A DNA stretch of 64,000 nucleotides, taken from positions 43,313,920-43,377,919 of the forward strand of contig NC_087247.1 in NCBI RefSeq assembly GCF_037042905.1, read 5' to 3'. Numbering within the stretch: position 1 is the stretch's first letter; each line of letters starts with the position of its first letter. This document shows positions 10,401 to 21,299 of the stretch, in pieces. The notes beneath the pieces are model-generated. The model did no database searches. It was not told where the DNA came from and worked only from the letters and a program-made list of their open reading frames with translations. The position numbers and the translations under genes were made by a program. The stretch is from Lytechinus pictus. Its lineage: Eukaryota; Echinodermata; Echinoidea; Temnopleuroida; Toxopneustidae.

Positions 10401-13400
10401 TCTACATGCTATTAGTGATCTCAATTTTAAAGCAGCTATAACTTTCTTATTGCTTGTCCGATTTCTTTCAATCTTTCACCATTCTGTTTAATTATTTTTC
10501 TCCTTCCCAACACAACATTTTATGGCCAAGGCTGGATTCCCCTTTAATTTCTTTTTGAAAATCATGTTTATCAGTTCCATTGTTGAGTTTGTAACGTGTA
10601 CAGAAATTTATTTGCAGATCAGTGGAGGAGAAACGATAGCAGTGGGCCTGCAAGGAGAGGAGATGAAGATGACTATGGACCTCCTGAAAGAGGTAATGTA
10701 ACGAATGAGAATAGAGTCCTCTTTGTAACAAAACTATTAGAAGGCTTGGATATCAAAATAATTCCATTGCAATGAAGACTCAATTATTCAAAAGATGTTT
10801 TTGTGTCTATGTCGAAACAAAACAAAGACGACTTCCAGTCAATTGGCCTGGTAAGGATAGTACAAGTGATGAGAAATAGTTGGCTGACATGGTATGGTCA
10901 TTCCTGTGGCTAGGAGACCCACAGGCTCCAGAGAATACTAAATTTCACAGTTGTTAGGAGGAATCTGCATGGGAGACCTCACAAGATGTAGGGAACAATC
11001 AAGGAAGACAGAAAAGTCTTAAACATTACCCACTTTTGGCCCAAATATCAGGACGGTTTTGAGGAGAGCTATCAAGGAATTGAACTGTCCATCCCCACAA
11101 AGTAAGAAAAATATATAGTAAATAAAGGGGCTTTAGTAGGAGAAATTATAATTTGTAAACAAATACTTTAAATGCTGATGATGAATGTCATGCTCAGTGT
11201 AGTTACATTACAAATAACAGAAGTCTTGGAAGTAATTTTTTTTTGGTCATAATACAGAAGCACCTCGTGAGAGGAAGAAGCTGGTTCTACAGAAAAGAAC
11301 TCAACCCATTGAAGAGAATCCTACCAAAGCAGCAAGTGCTGCTTCCATCTTTGGAGGGGCTAAACCTGTAGACACTGCTGCTAGAGAAAGGGAGATAGCA
11401 GAGAGACTTGAGAGGGAAAAGAGACAGTTTGAACAACAGAAACACACGCAGAATTTGGATAAAGAAGTCCCTAGGAAAGACGGGTAAGATCACAAGATAA
11501 CATACACAGGAAACTAAACATACCATTCTTGGACCATTAAAGGGCAAGTCCACCCCAACAGAAATTTGATTTTGATAAAGAGAGAAATGTCAAATAAATC
11601 CATTCTGAAAATTTCATCTAATTTCTATGTGCAATAAAAGAGACGTGGCATTTTAAAAGGTACATTTGAGTTCAGTTAATTTCCGTAAAAAACGCCTATA
11701 ATTTGCACTGACACAGCAGTGATATAATGTCTGTGTGCACCCACTACAATAGATAATATGTAGCTACCATTGGGGAGGCAGCAACGTGTATATATAATAT
11801 TGGGTCTCCTAGTTCCGGATAAATCCCTAATCCAGATTGGTGCTGGTCCCAATGTGTCCAGATAAGAGAGGTCAAAGGGTATTTTATTATTCATACAATA
11901 AAATCAATCTGCATTTATCATATTGCTTTATTATTATTCTCGGAATGCTTGCTGTAGCTCTGATCCAATTTTTTTTTTAGATACAACTAACATATACCCA
12001 TAAAACTTGGCTGTGGATGGTTGTAATCATACTCCAATCTTTGAGATATGGTATCCAAAATGCAAAAATTCTTTTTTGCAATGCAGCTTTATAACTAGTG
12101 TTAGGGGGTATTGCAAGAAATATTTGCAATCAATTGCAAATTTCAGTTGCAGATTGATTTTAACCCTAAAAGAGCCGGGTTATTTGGACCACTCTCACGG
12201 GGTTATTAGGGTTAAATAAATTTATTCTTGTTGATGTAAGAAGCAGAATAGTGATCAATAGTAAATTTGCAATTAATTGTTAGACTTATGATTGGTTTCA
12301 GGACCTAAAATTGACTTGAAATCGATTGCAAAGTTCTTGCAACACCCAAGTAGACTACTTTGTTGAATTAGACAGTTTATTGGGAGATATGTTCCTTTAG
12401 GAATTTATATAGCATGGTCTATCTAGGAATGATCTATTCTATGGTTTATTATTTTTAATAGACAATATGATAAAAGGTTTTTTATTTGTGTATTTGTTGG
12501 TGATAGCCCAGAGCATACCACTGCCCGTGTAAGGAGAGACAGTGAAAGATCAGAAGGAAGGGAAGGAAGAACACGTCACAGTAGCTCAGGCTCAGGAAGG
12601 GGAGGTCCAAGACCAGGTTAGATGAAATTTGTACTCTTGTCTGATCAATAAAACGGGGAGGGAAATCTGCAATCTTGAGTGATAATTTGATTTTAAATTG
12701 AATTACATCTGAAATCATTTGTTAGGGTTTTGGTGTGATATGCAAGACAACATGTTTTACCGCCTTATTGCAGGTCGTCAGTAATACGGTCTTATATTAT
12801 AGGTTCATGAGATTTTAAAGAAACTAAAAGAATTTATGGTGAATACTTTTCATGGATTATGCCTACATCCACAGTTTTTTTGTTTTTTTTTAGTTCATGG
12901 CTAAATTGTTTTAACAAAGTACATAGTTTATAAGATGGTTTAGACATTGATGCCACCAGTTTGAATTTTTTTTTTCCAATATGAAGGGATGGATAGCAGG
13001 ACTGACATGAAGAATTCAAATAAATTGAATCCAAACTATTACAAATAGCTTAACATGATAACGGTACAGTGAGGATGCATTCAAAACTTATATAGGACTA
13101 GTTGTCCAAAGACTAAGTATGGTTTACCTTGAATAGTATTTGGTAATGAAACATGTATTCTATGAACCACAGGAGTGTTGCATCAAAATTTGTCAACCCA
13201 CAAGTTGTCAGATGGGACAACTTCATTTTGATTAACTGAGAAATATTGTTACTATGGTAGCTGTCAGATAAAACAGGATGTGTTGGATGAAACATCCAAG
13301 TCCTTTCATAATGCACTCCCCTGTTTACAATAAAGACCATCTGATTATAGAGATTGCTTTTGTCTCTTTTGGGTGCTCTTTATACAGGTTTCACTGTAAT

Positions 13401-16059
13401 TATTATCTATATATTGGAATTGGCACAGTGTAATCATGATGTAAACTTTGTAAAGGTATTTGCAGTTTATTTGTTTCAAAGACACATATACTGTGGTGAT
13501 AATGAGAAGAGAATGTGAGAAATACAATGACAAAGAAATAGGCATGAGTGAAAAAAGAAATCATCTATCAATCCGATTTTCTTTTGGTTCATAATGTAGT
13601 AATAATGAGAAGAGAAAGTGAAAGGTCTAATGATGAAGAGGTATTTCATAAAGACGATCAAGCACCAGTCTCGCCTACTCCTACTTCTCCGCCTCCACCC
13701 AAGACTCCTACCTCACCTAGGCAAGAAGATGTTAAGTTAATACCAGCCCCGCCTCCAAAGGTTAGTCCAAAATCAGTTAACTATGATTTCATCACCATAT
13801 AAAAAATTTTTTTATTTAAATTAAATCCAATTATTCTTATGACATAGATGGGAAAAATGATGCTGTCATTAAAATCACAGTTAATCTTCGATGCCTCAAC
13901 TAGCAAGCATTTGGCAAGCTCAAGCCAATGATGTTTTGAACATCTATAAATGTAACCAAAATGCATCGCCCTATTTAGTAGACTGCAGTTTGCTTGTTGA
14001 GGTATCTGTTGACTTGACTGGTAATGATTGGTCTGTGTTGTGCCAAATATATCTTCTGTAGAAGAATTTTTCACATGTAAGCAATTTTCTCAATTTGAAA
14101 TGCTGAATATTTTTTGATGTGACAGGAGAATGCATGGGCAAAGCGCAGTGAGACAGTAGCATCACCTCCAGCCAGCTCTACAGTAGGCAAATCTTCACAT
14201 GCCCCACCATCAGACCGATCATATAGTGACTCTGGTGCATGGAGGGACGGTGATAAACCAAGGGGAGGAGGGCCATCTGCGAGAGGGAGAGGTAATAGTT
14301 TTAGCTCATTATTGTAGTCTTTCAATGAGCAGACATTTTGGGGGATTTCACAGTCTCATCAGTGCATTTCATTACATAACTGGATACTGGTGCTCTGCTC
14401 TACAAATCCCTGTAGTGGATTGGATAAGGTATTTGTTTGAATTGAATGATGAAGTAGAGTTTATATCTTGTTCATTGAGTGTTTGCATTAGAAGATAATG
14501 TGTTTCTTTTCCTTAAGCTGGAATCAGTTATAATTTTCTTTTGAGATGTCCTCAGAAAGTAAATATGTCACAATTCAGCTTTTAAAGCTGTGTCCTTTGT
14601 TCATGGGATTTTATGTACGTTGATCTTTTCTTGGATGCAAAATTATTGGTGTTTGGGGGAAAAAACCTTTTCTTCAATAACTGAAGAAAAGAAAATGAAA
14701 TGAATAGAAATCAAAAGTGATTTTTTTTTTTACTTTTTTTTTTTTTTTGGGGGGGGGGGGGTAGTGTGTGTTCAGCTCATTGAGAATCAAACTATATGTT
14801 TTGGTGGGGGAGAGCATTCAGTTTCTAAAACTTGAAAATGGCTTTGAAATATATTTCTAATGAATTAAAAATGAATAAAAATAAGATATCTTGTCATGGC
14901 TCCATATACTAATGTACTTCTATATTCAAATCTTGCTGCTATTATATATTTTGCTTTATTTTATGTCAGAAGGTGGTGGACGAGGAGGAGGAGGAGGAAG
15001 AGGACAGCCTGATGGTGAGAGAAAATCAAGAGATGATGGACGAAATAAACCCCCCGGTCCTATGCCCAAGTATGAGGAACCAAAAGCTAGGGTAAGTCAA
15101 ACTTCATGATTATAATAGCATCAATAGGGAAATGGGAATAGAAAATACCATCAAAATGTTTTACATAATTTTTAGTACAGTGCATGTCAGACCCAAAATT
15201 ACTTCATTTACAAATCAAAATTTTCATTTTCAAATTCTGCTTCTGTCCAATTCTTAAATATATCATAATTTTGTTTTTAAAGCAAATTGACATTTATTTT
15301 CTGAATAGTATTGTAGAGGATTTCCATTTAAAAAATGATAACAAACGTTCAAAACAAATACATGTAGTTCAATGAAGTTATAAGTTACATATAAGCAAAG
15401 GCTTTTAATACTCTTTGAACAATAGTTGTTCATGACAAATTGAAAGCTTTGTAGAGACTTGACAGACACAGCAACATGCAGCATATTCACAGTGATTAAA
15501 GTATTGTAGTGTATAGACTGTTAAATGAAATATTAACATTGGGCAATGTTACGCTAACAGCATTTCTGTGCGGCCGATACTGGATACTGGTCGTTTGCCG
15601 GAAGCTTGACGGGCATAGTAACAGCATGCAAAGTGGATTCCAAATATAAAAGTCAAATTCAAATCTTATGCACACCTTTTAAAGAATTATGTGTGGAACA
15701 GAAATGTAATCAGTGATCAGACTTAGTCAATGTGCATTCTTATTTTTTCACACAGAAAAATACTGACTTTTTGTAAATATGTATTTTGGATGCTACTGAA
15801 AACTGAAAATGCAAAATTCAATTGGTAGCCCTGAAAATACTGCTTCGAAATGGAGTAGTGCAATGCAGCAAAGACTGCTAGGGTATTTACCGTATTGCAA
15901 ATATTACTTCAGTTTATACCCAAGCTGATTCTGAGATTTGAGGGGGGAAAATGATGGATGTGAAATGATTTATTCATGTTCATTTTTATGCAGGACTGGT
16001 CAGATGCCAATAAGTTTTCATCCCTCTTAGAAGATGAGCTTGGGAATGCATCAGATTAA
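4461..16059 (+). CDS. EIF4B: Eukaryotic translation initiation factor 4B (5' exon missing)
   Basis: eIF4B stimulates the eIF4A helicase and helps load the 40S subunit on mRNA in the cytoplasm. Visible coding exons: 4461-4610, 5381-5586, 6223-6336, 6622-6673, 7610-7699, 9166-9681, 10618-10692, 11258-11483, 12507-12616, 13600-13760, 14126-14291, 14970-15091, 15994-16059 (TAA at 16057). All junctions are AG/GT and keep frame, giving 683 residues plus a split first codon; human eIF4B has 611. In order: Lys-rich N terminus GKKKKGKTLNLNEFL and SSWADEA; RRM at residues about 93-172 with RNP2 IYLGNL and RNP1 LKGFGYAEV; a 172-codon DRG/RGG-rich exon; AASIFGGAKPVDTAARERE, diagnostic for eIF4B and absent from eIF4H; a Glu/Arg-rich helix; LIPAPPPKENAWAKRSE; acidic C terminus. 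The short exon with the start codon was not found. Confidence 0.95.
5000..5205 (+). mobile_element. tRNA-derived SINE 3' part in an EIF4B intron
   Basis: GTGCTGCACTGAACCCAGG followed by GTGAATGGGTA...GGAATTTATCCC and a tail GATATGCGCTATACAAGAAC with (TTA)n matches the SINE at 56020-56190 over its start, and the tail matches 18187-18262 on the opposite strand. The tRNA-like head is missing here. It lies in the intron between 4610 and 5381. Confidence 0.7.
5381..6673 (+). other. EIF4B: EIF4B RRM-encoding exons
   Basis: Three exons build the RNA-recognition motif. 5381-5586 gives the N-terminal strand with RNP2 (IYLGNL) and helix 1 (EDIMKFLNG). 6223-6336 gives RNP1 (LKGFGYAEV) and helix 2 (SLYKALSLN). 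6622-6673 gives the last strand (SRRIRVDLA). The first two end in phase 0 and the third in phase 1. Both aromatic positions that usually stack on RNA, the Tyr of RNP2 and the GFGYAEV aromatics of RNP1, are kept, so RNA binding is expected. Confidence 0.93.
7133..7290. mobile_element. Short inverted-repeat element (GTTGCATAAAA type)
   Basis: CCTGTTGCATAAAACTTTTGCC at the left is mirrored by GGCAAAAGTTGTTTGCAATGGGCCC at the right, with an inner pair AAAAACTCTGG / CCAGAGTTTTT. It resembles in layout the element at 40957-41111. It sits in the EIF4B intron 6674-7609 and is non-coding. Confidence 0.65.
7700..7790 (+). repeat. C19 tract and partial duplicate of the preceding EIF4B exon end
   Basis: Just after the exon 7610-7699 there is a run of about 19 C (7722-7740). 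Then GATAACTTGAATAGAAGTG and AATGGAATCAAGG at about 7743-7775 nearly copy the exon's last 32 bases, differing at about three positions. The copy has no acceptor site and lies within the intron, so it is not expected to be translated. Confidence 0.85.
8042..8063 (+). repeat. Poly(dG) tract of about 20
   Basis: An uninterrupted G run in the EIF4B intron between 7699 and 9166. It is the longest of several G or C homopolymers in this gene; others lie near 5789-5799, 6802-6816, 7722-7740 and 14749-14761. Confidence 0.9.
8779..8874. repeat. Long hairpin in an EIF4B intron
   Basis: Two arms of about 38 bp, starting AATACGGGAAATATCTAC on the left and ending GTAGATATTTCCTGTATT on the right, face each other across a loop of about 15 bp (CGGCCTCTGGCCTC). 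Only about two mismatches are seen. In the pre-mRNA this would fold into a strong stem. Confidence 0.85.
9166..9681 (+). other. EIF4B: EIF4B DRYG/RGG-rich exon
   Basis: A single 516-nt exon of 172 codons, rich in Asp-Arg-Gly-Tyr and Gly-Gly-Gly. Its later half is built of PDRGYxRGGGP-like units. The DRYG region of eIF4B mediates self-association and eIF3 contact in known orthologues. The exon starts and ends in phase 1. The sequence is also open in another plus frame and on the minus strand, but those readings have no family similarity. Confidence 0.93.
9947..10546. mobile_element. 600-bp foldback MITE, TTAA-ended family, copy A
   Basis: The left end TTAAAGGGGAATCCAACCC is mirrored by GGCTGGATTCCCCTTTAA at the right. 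The subterminal arms also pair: ACAAGAAAGTTATGAATTTT on the left against TATAACTTTCTTATTGCTTG on the right. The middle is non-coding. The element lies in the EIF4B intron 9682-10617. Confidence 0.85.
11536..11680 (+). mobile_element. Single arm of the TTAA-ended foldback family
   Basis: TTAAAGGGCAAGTCCACCCC followed by GAAATTTGATTTTGATAAAGAG and TGAAAATTTCATCTAATTTC matches the left arms at 36799 and 41336. No matching right arm follows, so the copy is truncated. It lies in the EIF4B intron 11484-12506. Confidence 0.75.
12099..12352. mobile_element. Probable MITE in an EIF4B intron
   Basis: GGGGGTATTGCAAGAAATATTTGCAATC (left, split here by description) pairs loosely with GATTGCAAAGTTCTTGCAACACCC at the right. 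The middle holds an inner pair around AACCCTAA / TTAGGGTT. The ends are imperfect and no target duplication was confirmed. Confidence 0.5.
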
Positions 16060-19000
16060 CACCTTTCTATGAGATCAAGTTATTTCAAAAATCTTTTGCG
16101 AGAGCATGGAGTATCCAAAGGTGTAGCATTTTATATTTTCACTTTGCTTTTCACTATGATATGAGTATCTATGTTTTTTCCATGCTTTCTTGAGATTTTG
16201 AGTCTCAAAATTTTTTATTATCCTTTCATTTTAAAGTCTGTTTATAAAGTTTTGGTAAAATATATTCATTTTCAAAGTTTGAATTCAGCTTCAAATAAAA
16301 TGAATTGGAATGGATACCATAAAACACATGTGTGAAAGATTCAGACTAAAAATATGACATTTTAGGAGAAAATACAATATTGTCTAGATTTATTTTGTCG
16401 GGATCCCCCAAAACATGAAAAATCTGTTGTATTTTTTTTTTAGCTTAAAACCATTTCCCAATCATGGAACATGGTGAAAATGTGAGTATTCAATATTTGT
16501 ATAAAGCTTCCTGATCATATGCAATTACCAAAGTTGTAAGGAAAGTGTTTGAATTGCCTTTATTCAGACACATAAAAATATTTCCGAGAGAGATGGCACT
16601 AAATCAGAGAAATTGAAAAACTCAAATTTTTACAAATTGGTATTTGAAGAGTTAGATAAAATGGTCCTTACTAACTTCGAAAGATTGGAATGAAAGAATT
16701 ATATTTTTATGTAATTCATATTATTTTACTAAGATTTAGACAAGCATTTAGTTGACTGTATTAATACTGTTGTTGAAGTTTCTTTGAAATGCTCCCTCTG
16801 TATGTAATGTTATCACTATGGCATAGCCAAGTAACTGCACATTAAATTCATCTTCAAACAGACTCATTTTGAATACAATGAACCATGTTGATAAAATCCT
16901 TGTAGTAAAAATTAAGATATTGTGAATTTTATTGATTGTAATCTGTCTTATAAAGAGAATATAAATGAGTGGTATCTATTTTATGGGTTTTTTTTAAGGT
17001 CATGTGGTTTTTAATTTCCATTAGAGAAGTAAAGTTAGTTTTATATAAAAATATCAAATTGGATCCAGGTTAGATTTGATGAGATGTACCCATTAAAATC
17101 TTAGGCATAGCTTTACTTAGAATTTTGACATCATTCAAACTTCATAATGAGGATTTGCAAAAAAAAAATTGAAATGAAAAGTTATCTCAATATATTAGAC
17201 AGGTACGTCATCTGAATCATATGCAATGCATTTTCATTTACACTTCACGACATGATGTATGCAAGTAAGACATTAGATTCACGGAATATATTAGACTAGA
17301 TTAACCTTCCCTTCCATAGTATCTGTTAATCTCTTCTATTAGAAATTTTGAATTTGAATTATTCAAAGGAATGCCCTCCAAAATCTTATTTGTTTTAATA
17401 GAAGCAGATATGGAGAGAACAGTTTATTAAAATTTAGGAAACTTCTAAAGTTACAGAGTTTATTGAAGATGATCTTTTATAAAGTTGTAAGTTTATGACA
17501 TTTCATGCAACCTCACTCATCCTCATTTAATCTTCATTATATTCAATATTATATTGTAATTGATCAAATACCTCTCCATGCAAAAATTAAATGGTAAAAA
17601 CAAAGTATTTTTAATTTATATATTGAGGATACATGGAAAAATGAGATTTTATTTTAACATAAATATCTGAGATGATGTGACAGCACAATCTGTATTTGAT
17701 TTCTTACAAACCTAAAGAAATAATATGATTCTCATTTATTTTCTTAGACTAAGCGCTCTTCAATAATATAACATGATTGCCTAGGTTTTACCAGTGTAGT
17801 TGTTTATTTGCTCTTCATTTCAAAGAATAGAATATATAAAGCCCCATTTGCCTCACCTTGGTTCAGTGTAGCACAATGTTGATTAATTTCTAATATAGGT
17901 TAAACAAAAATAATATTCCTATTTTGTATATCAAAAAACATTTGAAAAACTTGCAGCCTTGTTCCCCCGATTTCCCTGCACATTCTCAAACTTTGCTTTA
18001 CTGATTCCAAGAAAAATTATAATCTTGTGTATTTTTAGCTTTGATAAATGGCTTTACGATAAATCCCTTTTTTTTAATATATAGCATATATCATATTTGA
18101 TGCCTGTAGACCATTTTTTTTAATTGTCATATTTTCTTTAAATGCAACCATTAACAATGTATGACAATACTTGCAATAATATTTAAAAATAATACTAATA
18201 GTCAGTTCTTGTATAGCGCATAACACATTATGAATAACGTCTCTATGCGCTGTGAAATGTGAGATTCTTGATTTTTTTAATAACATAATACATGTAGTTA
18301 ATTTAGCTGAAACTTGGTATACAGTGATCCAGGCCCACCTGTGATTGGTTGATTGATTTTCTGAGTTTTGTTTTTAAGCTCAACTCTTTTTGTAACAGTC
18401 CCCTGGAACTATTGTTGTGAATGGATATTTTCTATTTAAAAAAATCATTCCTAAGTAAAGACATTGGAGCAAAGTTCATAAAAATAATGTTTATGCTTTC
18501 AGGCTGTAAGAATCCAGTTCTTCATCTGTCTGATTCCATATGAAAAAAACTATTCCAATCTTGCTTTTTGATGGTCTTAGTGTTTCTCAATACAAATCTC
18601 AAATCAGGTAAAGAGTTAAAACGTGTTACTTAATCATGATGATGTTCTATTTTTCTGCATTTTTTTTTACATTTTCTTCCTTCAAGGATGATTGTGCTTT
18701 GAAAATATTAGTTATCTAGTATATTTGCATTTTAGTGAGGAATATTCAAGATGAAAATGAGTTTTCATGGCATTGTTTACAGTATTTAGGTTATGAATAC
18801 ATCTGTCCTTTAGGAAAAACACTGGTCCTTGCATAGAATGATTTCTATCTCTTCAGGATTTTATTATCTAGGAATAAGGCGCTAAATGATATGATCCACT
18901 TTGAATATTTTTTTTGTAACATGCTTTACTGTGTGGTTATTTTTATCTTGTCAATATCCTCCATTTTGCTGCTGTATTTTTTTCCTTCCTCTCATGATAA

Positions 19001-19350
19001 CTTCATACTTTTCGAAAGAGTATTATCTTTGCTTCAGAAAAGTTTGTTGGTTAAAAATTATGAATGTGTATATAAACTTGAGATTTCAATAATTGTTGTG
19101 AATGGAAACATATCTGAATTGTTTTATTTAGAAGGCGAGTATCACATTACCACTTGATTGGAGAGAGGATACTCATACATCAAATGCCTGATTTTAGAAT
19201 TCAAATGTGGCAAAGCCCAATACTGTATTTCTGTACTACATTTTAAAGATCTATCTTGGTTATTTTTGGAGTATTTCTCAACAGCGTTCATATATGTTTC
19301 TTGAATTATGAACTTGAACGTATGAAATTTTGAATGAATGTGAATAAAGT
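16060..19350 (+). other. EIF4B: EIF4B 3' UTR and downstream non-coding sequence
   Basis: AT-rich sequence after the stop codon with no further coding exon recognised. The first canonical poly(A) signal is AATAAA at 16294-16299 and another lies near 19343. Which one is used cannot be told from sequence. A retroposon tail lies at 18187-18262 on the opposite strand. Confidence 0.5.
18187..18262 (-). mobile_element. SINE 3'-tail fragment
   Basis: On the minus strand: GCGCATAGAGACGTTATTC, then TATGCGCTATACAAGAACTG followed by TTA-like repeats. It matches the tail of the element at 5000-5205. Confidence 0.65.
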
Positions 19351-21131
19351 ACAAAAAGATGGAGACTACTTTGTCTATTTTTTATCATAATTTGAGAGAA
19401 GGAACAGATGTGAGTGTATGTGAATGAGTTTGAGGGTTGAAGACAAATCTCCCTGAGATTTGCAAGGTATGAATGGGTGAAATTGTTAAGTTCTTCCATA
19501 TCCAGCAAATCACAAAAAGTAATTGGTGTTTTCTGATCAGAAATTCTACCCAAATTATTGGAGAAAAAAATTACCCGTATTTTGCCAGTGAGAATGCAAA
19601 TTACTTTTAATATCCAGAAAGAAATTAATCACAAACTGTAGTATGTACTTACCTAAAAGCACATTGGTAGATTGTTCATGTGGGAGTTGTGTGTGGTCTA
19701 TTGGGGGTGGGGTTTCGCAGAGATGTTTGCGATCATTTGGTCACAATATGCGTTGCATTCAATCGCAACGGTTGTAAGCAGTCACACCACTAACCGGTTT
19801 GCCATTCCTGAATGATTTTGACTGCAAAGAGTAGTCTTCAGGGGGACATTTTATTTGAAAATAATTCCTGCAACTTAGGGGAATTTGAAAAGTGGCCCAT
19901 TTTCCCCCAAAATAAGTGTATTAGTATTATATAATCTGGGAGGGATGGGATGAAAACTCTTTGTTACCCATATAAAACCAATGCAGTGCTATATTGATAA
20001 CGCTTAGGAATAAAACTCTTTCAAGCTCGGTATTTTGGTTTGATTGTGAGCATAATTGTCTTTTTACCTTTTATATAAGCGATGGGTGTAGTGACTATTG
20101 AGTTTATTGTAAAGATCTGGCATTGATGAACGTCTATTGTTTGTCAGTTAAGTGCTTGTAGGCTATTAAACATTCACATTCGGTTACTCCATCGGAGTCA
20201 TTGCATTGTAGGAGGGGGGGGGGTGCGCTCAACTGTATCAAGTTTTAGGCGATTTCTCTCTGTGAAAATTGGCACAAAGAGGAGGGGGTGTGAATGGTGG
20301 ATAAAAGGATAATTGTATCCGTGGGCAGTCCCAGGGCTCCCCCTATCAACAAGGTTCTGATTGGTTCTTTCATCAGCATCATGTATTCCAGTACCAAAAC
20401 GATAGTACTGAATAGCGATGAACTCTAGATAACAATAGGCAGAGATATATTTTCCCAGGTTTCATCGCTTCCTTTTACCTCGAAAAATCTATTTCATTTG
20501 CTCTCCCAGGTGTATTGGCACAAAATGTAGATAAGTTCGTTAAGATCTAATACTGAAATCAGTACTGTGATCATGATTTAATTAGTGATAATTGTGAAGA
20601 AGGCAACAAAGAGAAATAATTAAAGGCAGTCTTCGATCTCCTAGAACAGGTTAACTTGAACTAGTGGAGAAAAAATCAAACGAGAATAACGCTGAAAATT
20701 TCATCAAAAATTGAATGAATATGCGAATGTGGAAATCGTCGGCGTCACATACTATTTTTTTTTAAATATAACGTTTTATATACTCTGAAAAGTTTTGTCT
20801 GAGCGTTTTTAATAGCCCTTGATTTTTATAGTGTAAACAAAATTATTGGGAAAAAAAAACAGGGTTTCACTTTGATATCCTTTTTTGAGGGGGAGAGGGG
20901 CAGTAAAACATGAAAGAAAAAATGAAGTACATGTCATTCTCCCATTCTTTAGAAGAAAAAATAAACTGTACAAAGTATTGCAAAACATTCCAGGTTGTCA
21001 TCTTCACTATACCAGTAAGTACGCTTGTATGTCCAAAGTCCGCCTTATTTACAAAGTTCGGTGATGTTACTTGTTGTATCAAGTATTCTGAGAAGGGATG
21101 GCTGTGATTTCTCGCTAAATTGGCGGGGGAG
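19351..21131. other. Intergenic, no gene recognised
   Basis: AT-rich sequence with a G-rich run near 20213-20223 and several short ORFs lacking similarity. Nothing coding is supported on either strand. Confidence 0.55.
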
Positions 21132-21133
21132 TA

Positions 21134-21299
21134 ATACCTTGGTCACATTTGTTCTACGGCGGCCGTACGGCGAGTCGAAAACAGCCGTTTTAACATTTGT
21201 TTGTACCAGCTACATAATAGGTGGTATTAGTAAAAATTGATAAAACGGCTGTTTTCGACTCGCCGTACGGCCGCCGTAGAGCAAATGTGACCGTGGTAT
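21134..21299. mobile_element. Palindromic MITE with TA duplication, copy 1
   Basis: Two near-perfect arms of about 58 bp: the left starts ATACCTTGGTCACATTTG and continues with ACGGCGGCCGTACGGCGAG, and the right is its reverse complement ending GTGACCGTGGTAT. They surround a loop of about 50 bp and are flanked by TA at 21132-21133 and 21300-21301. A TA target is typical of Tc1/mariner-type MITEs. A diverged copy lies at 37718-37890. Confidence 0.88.
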
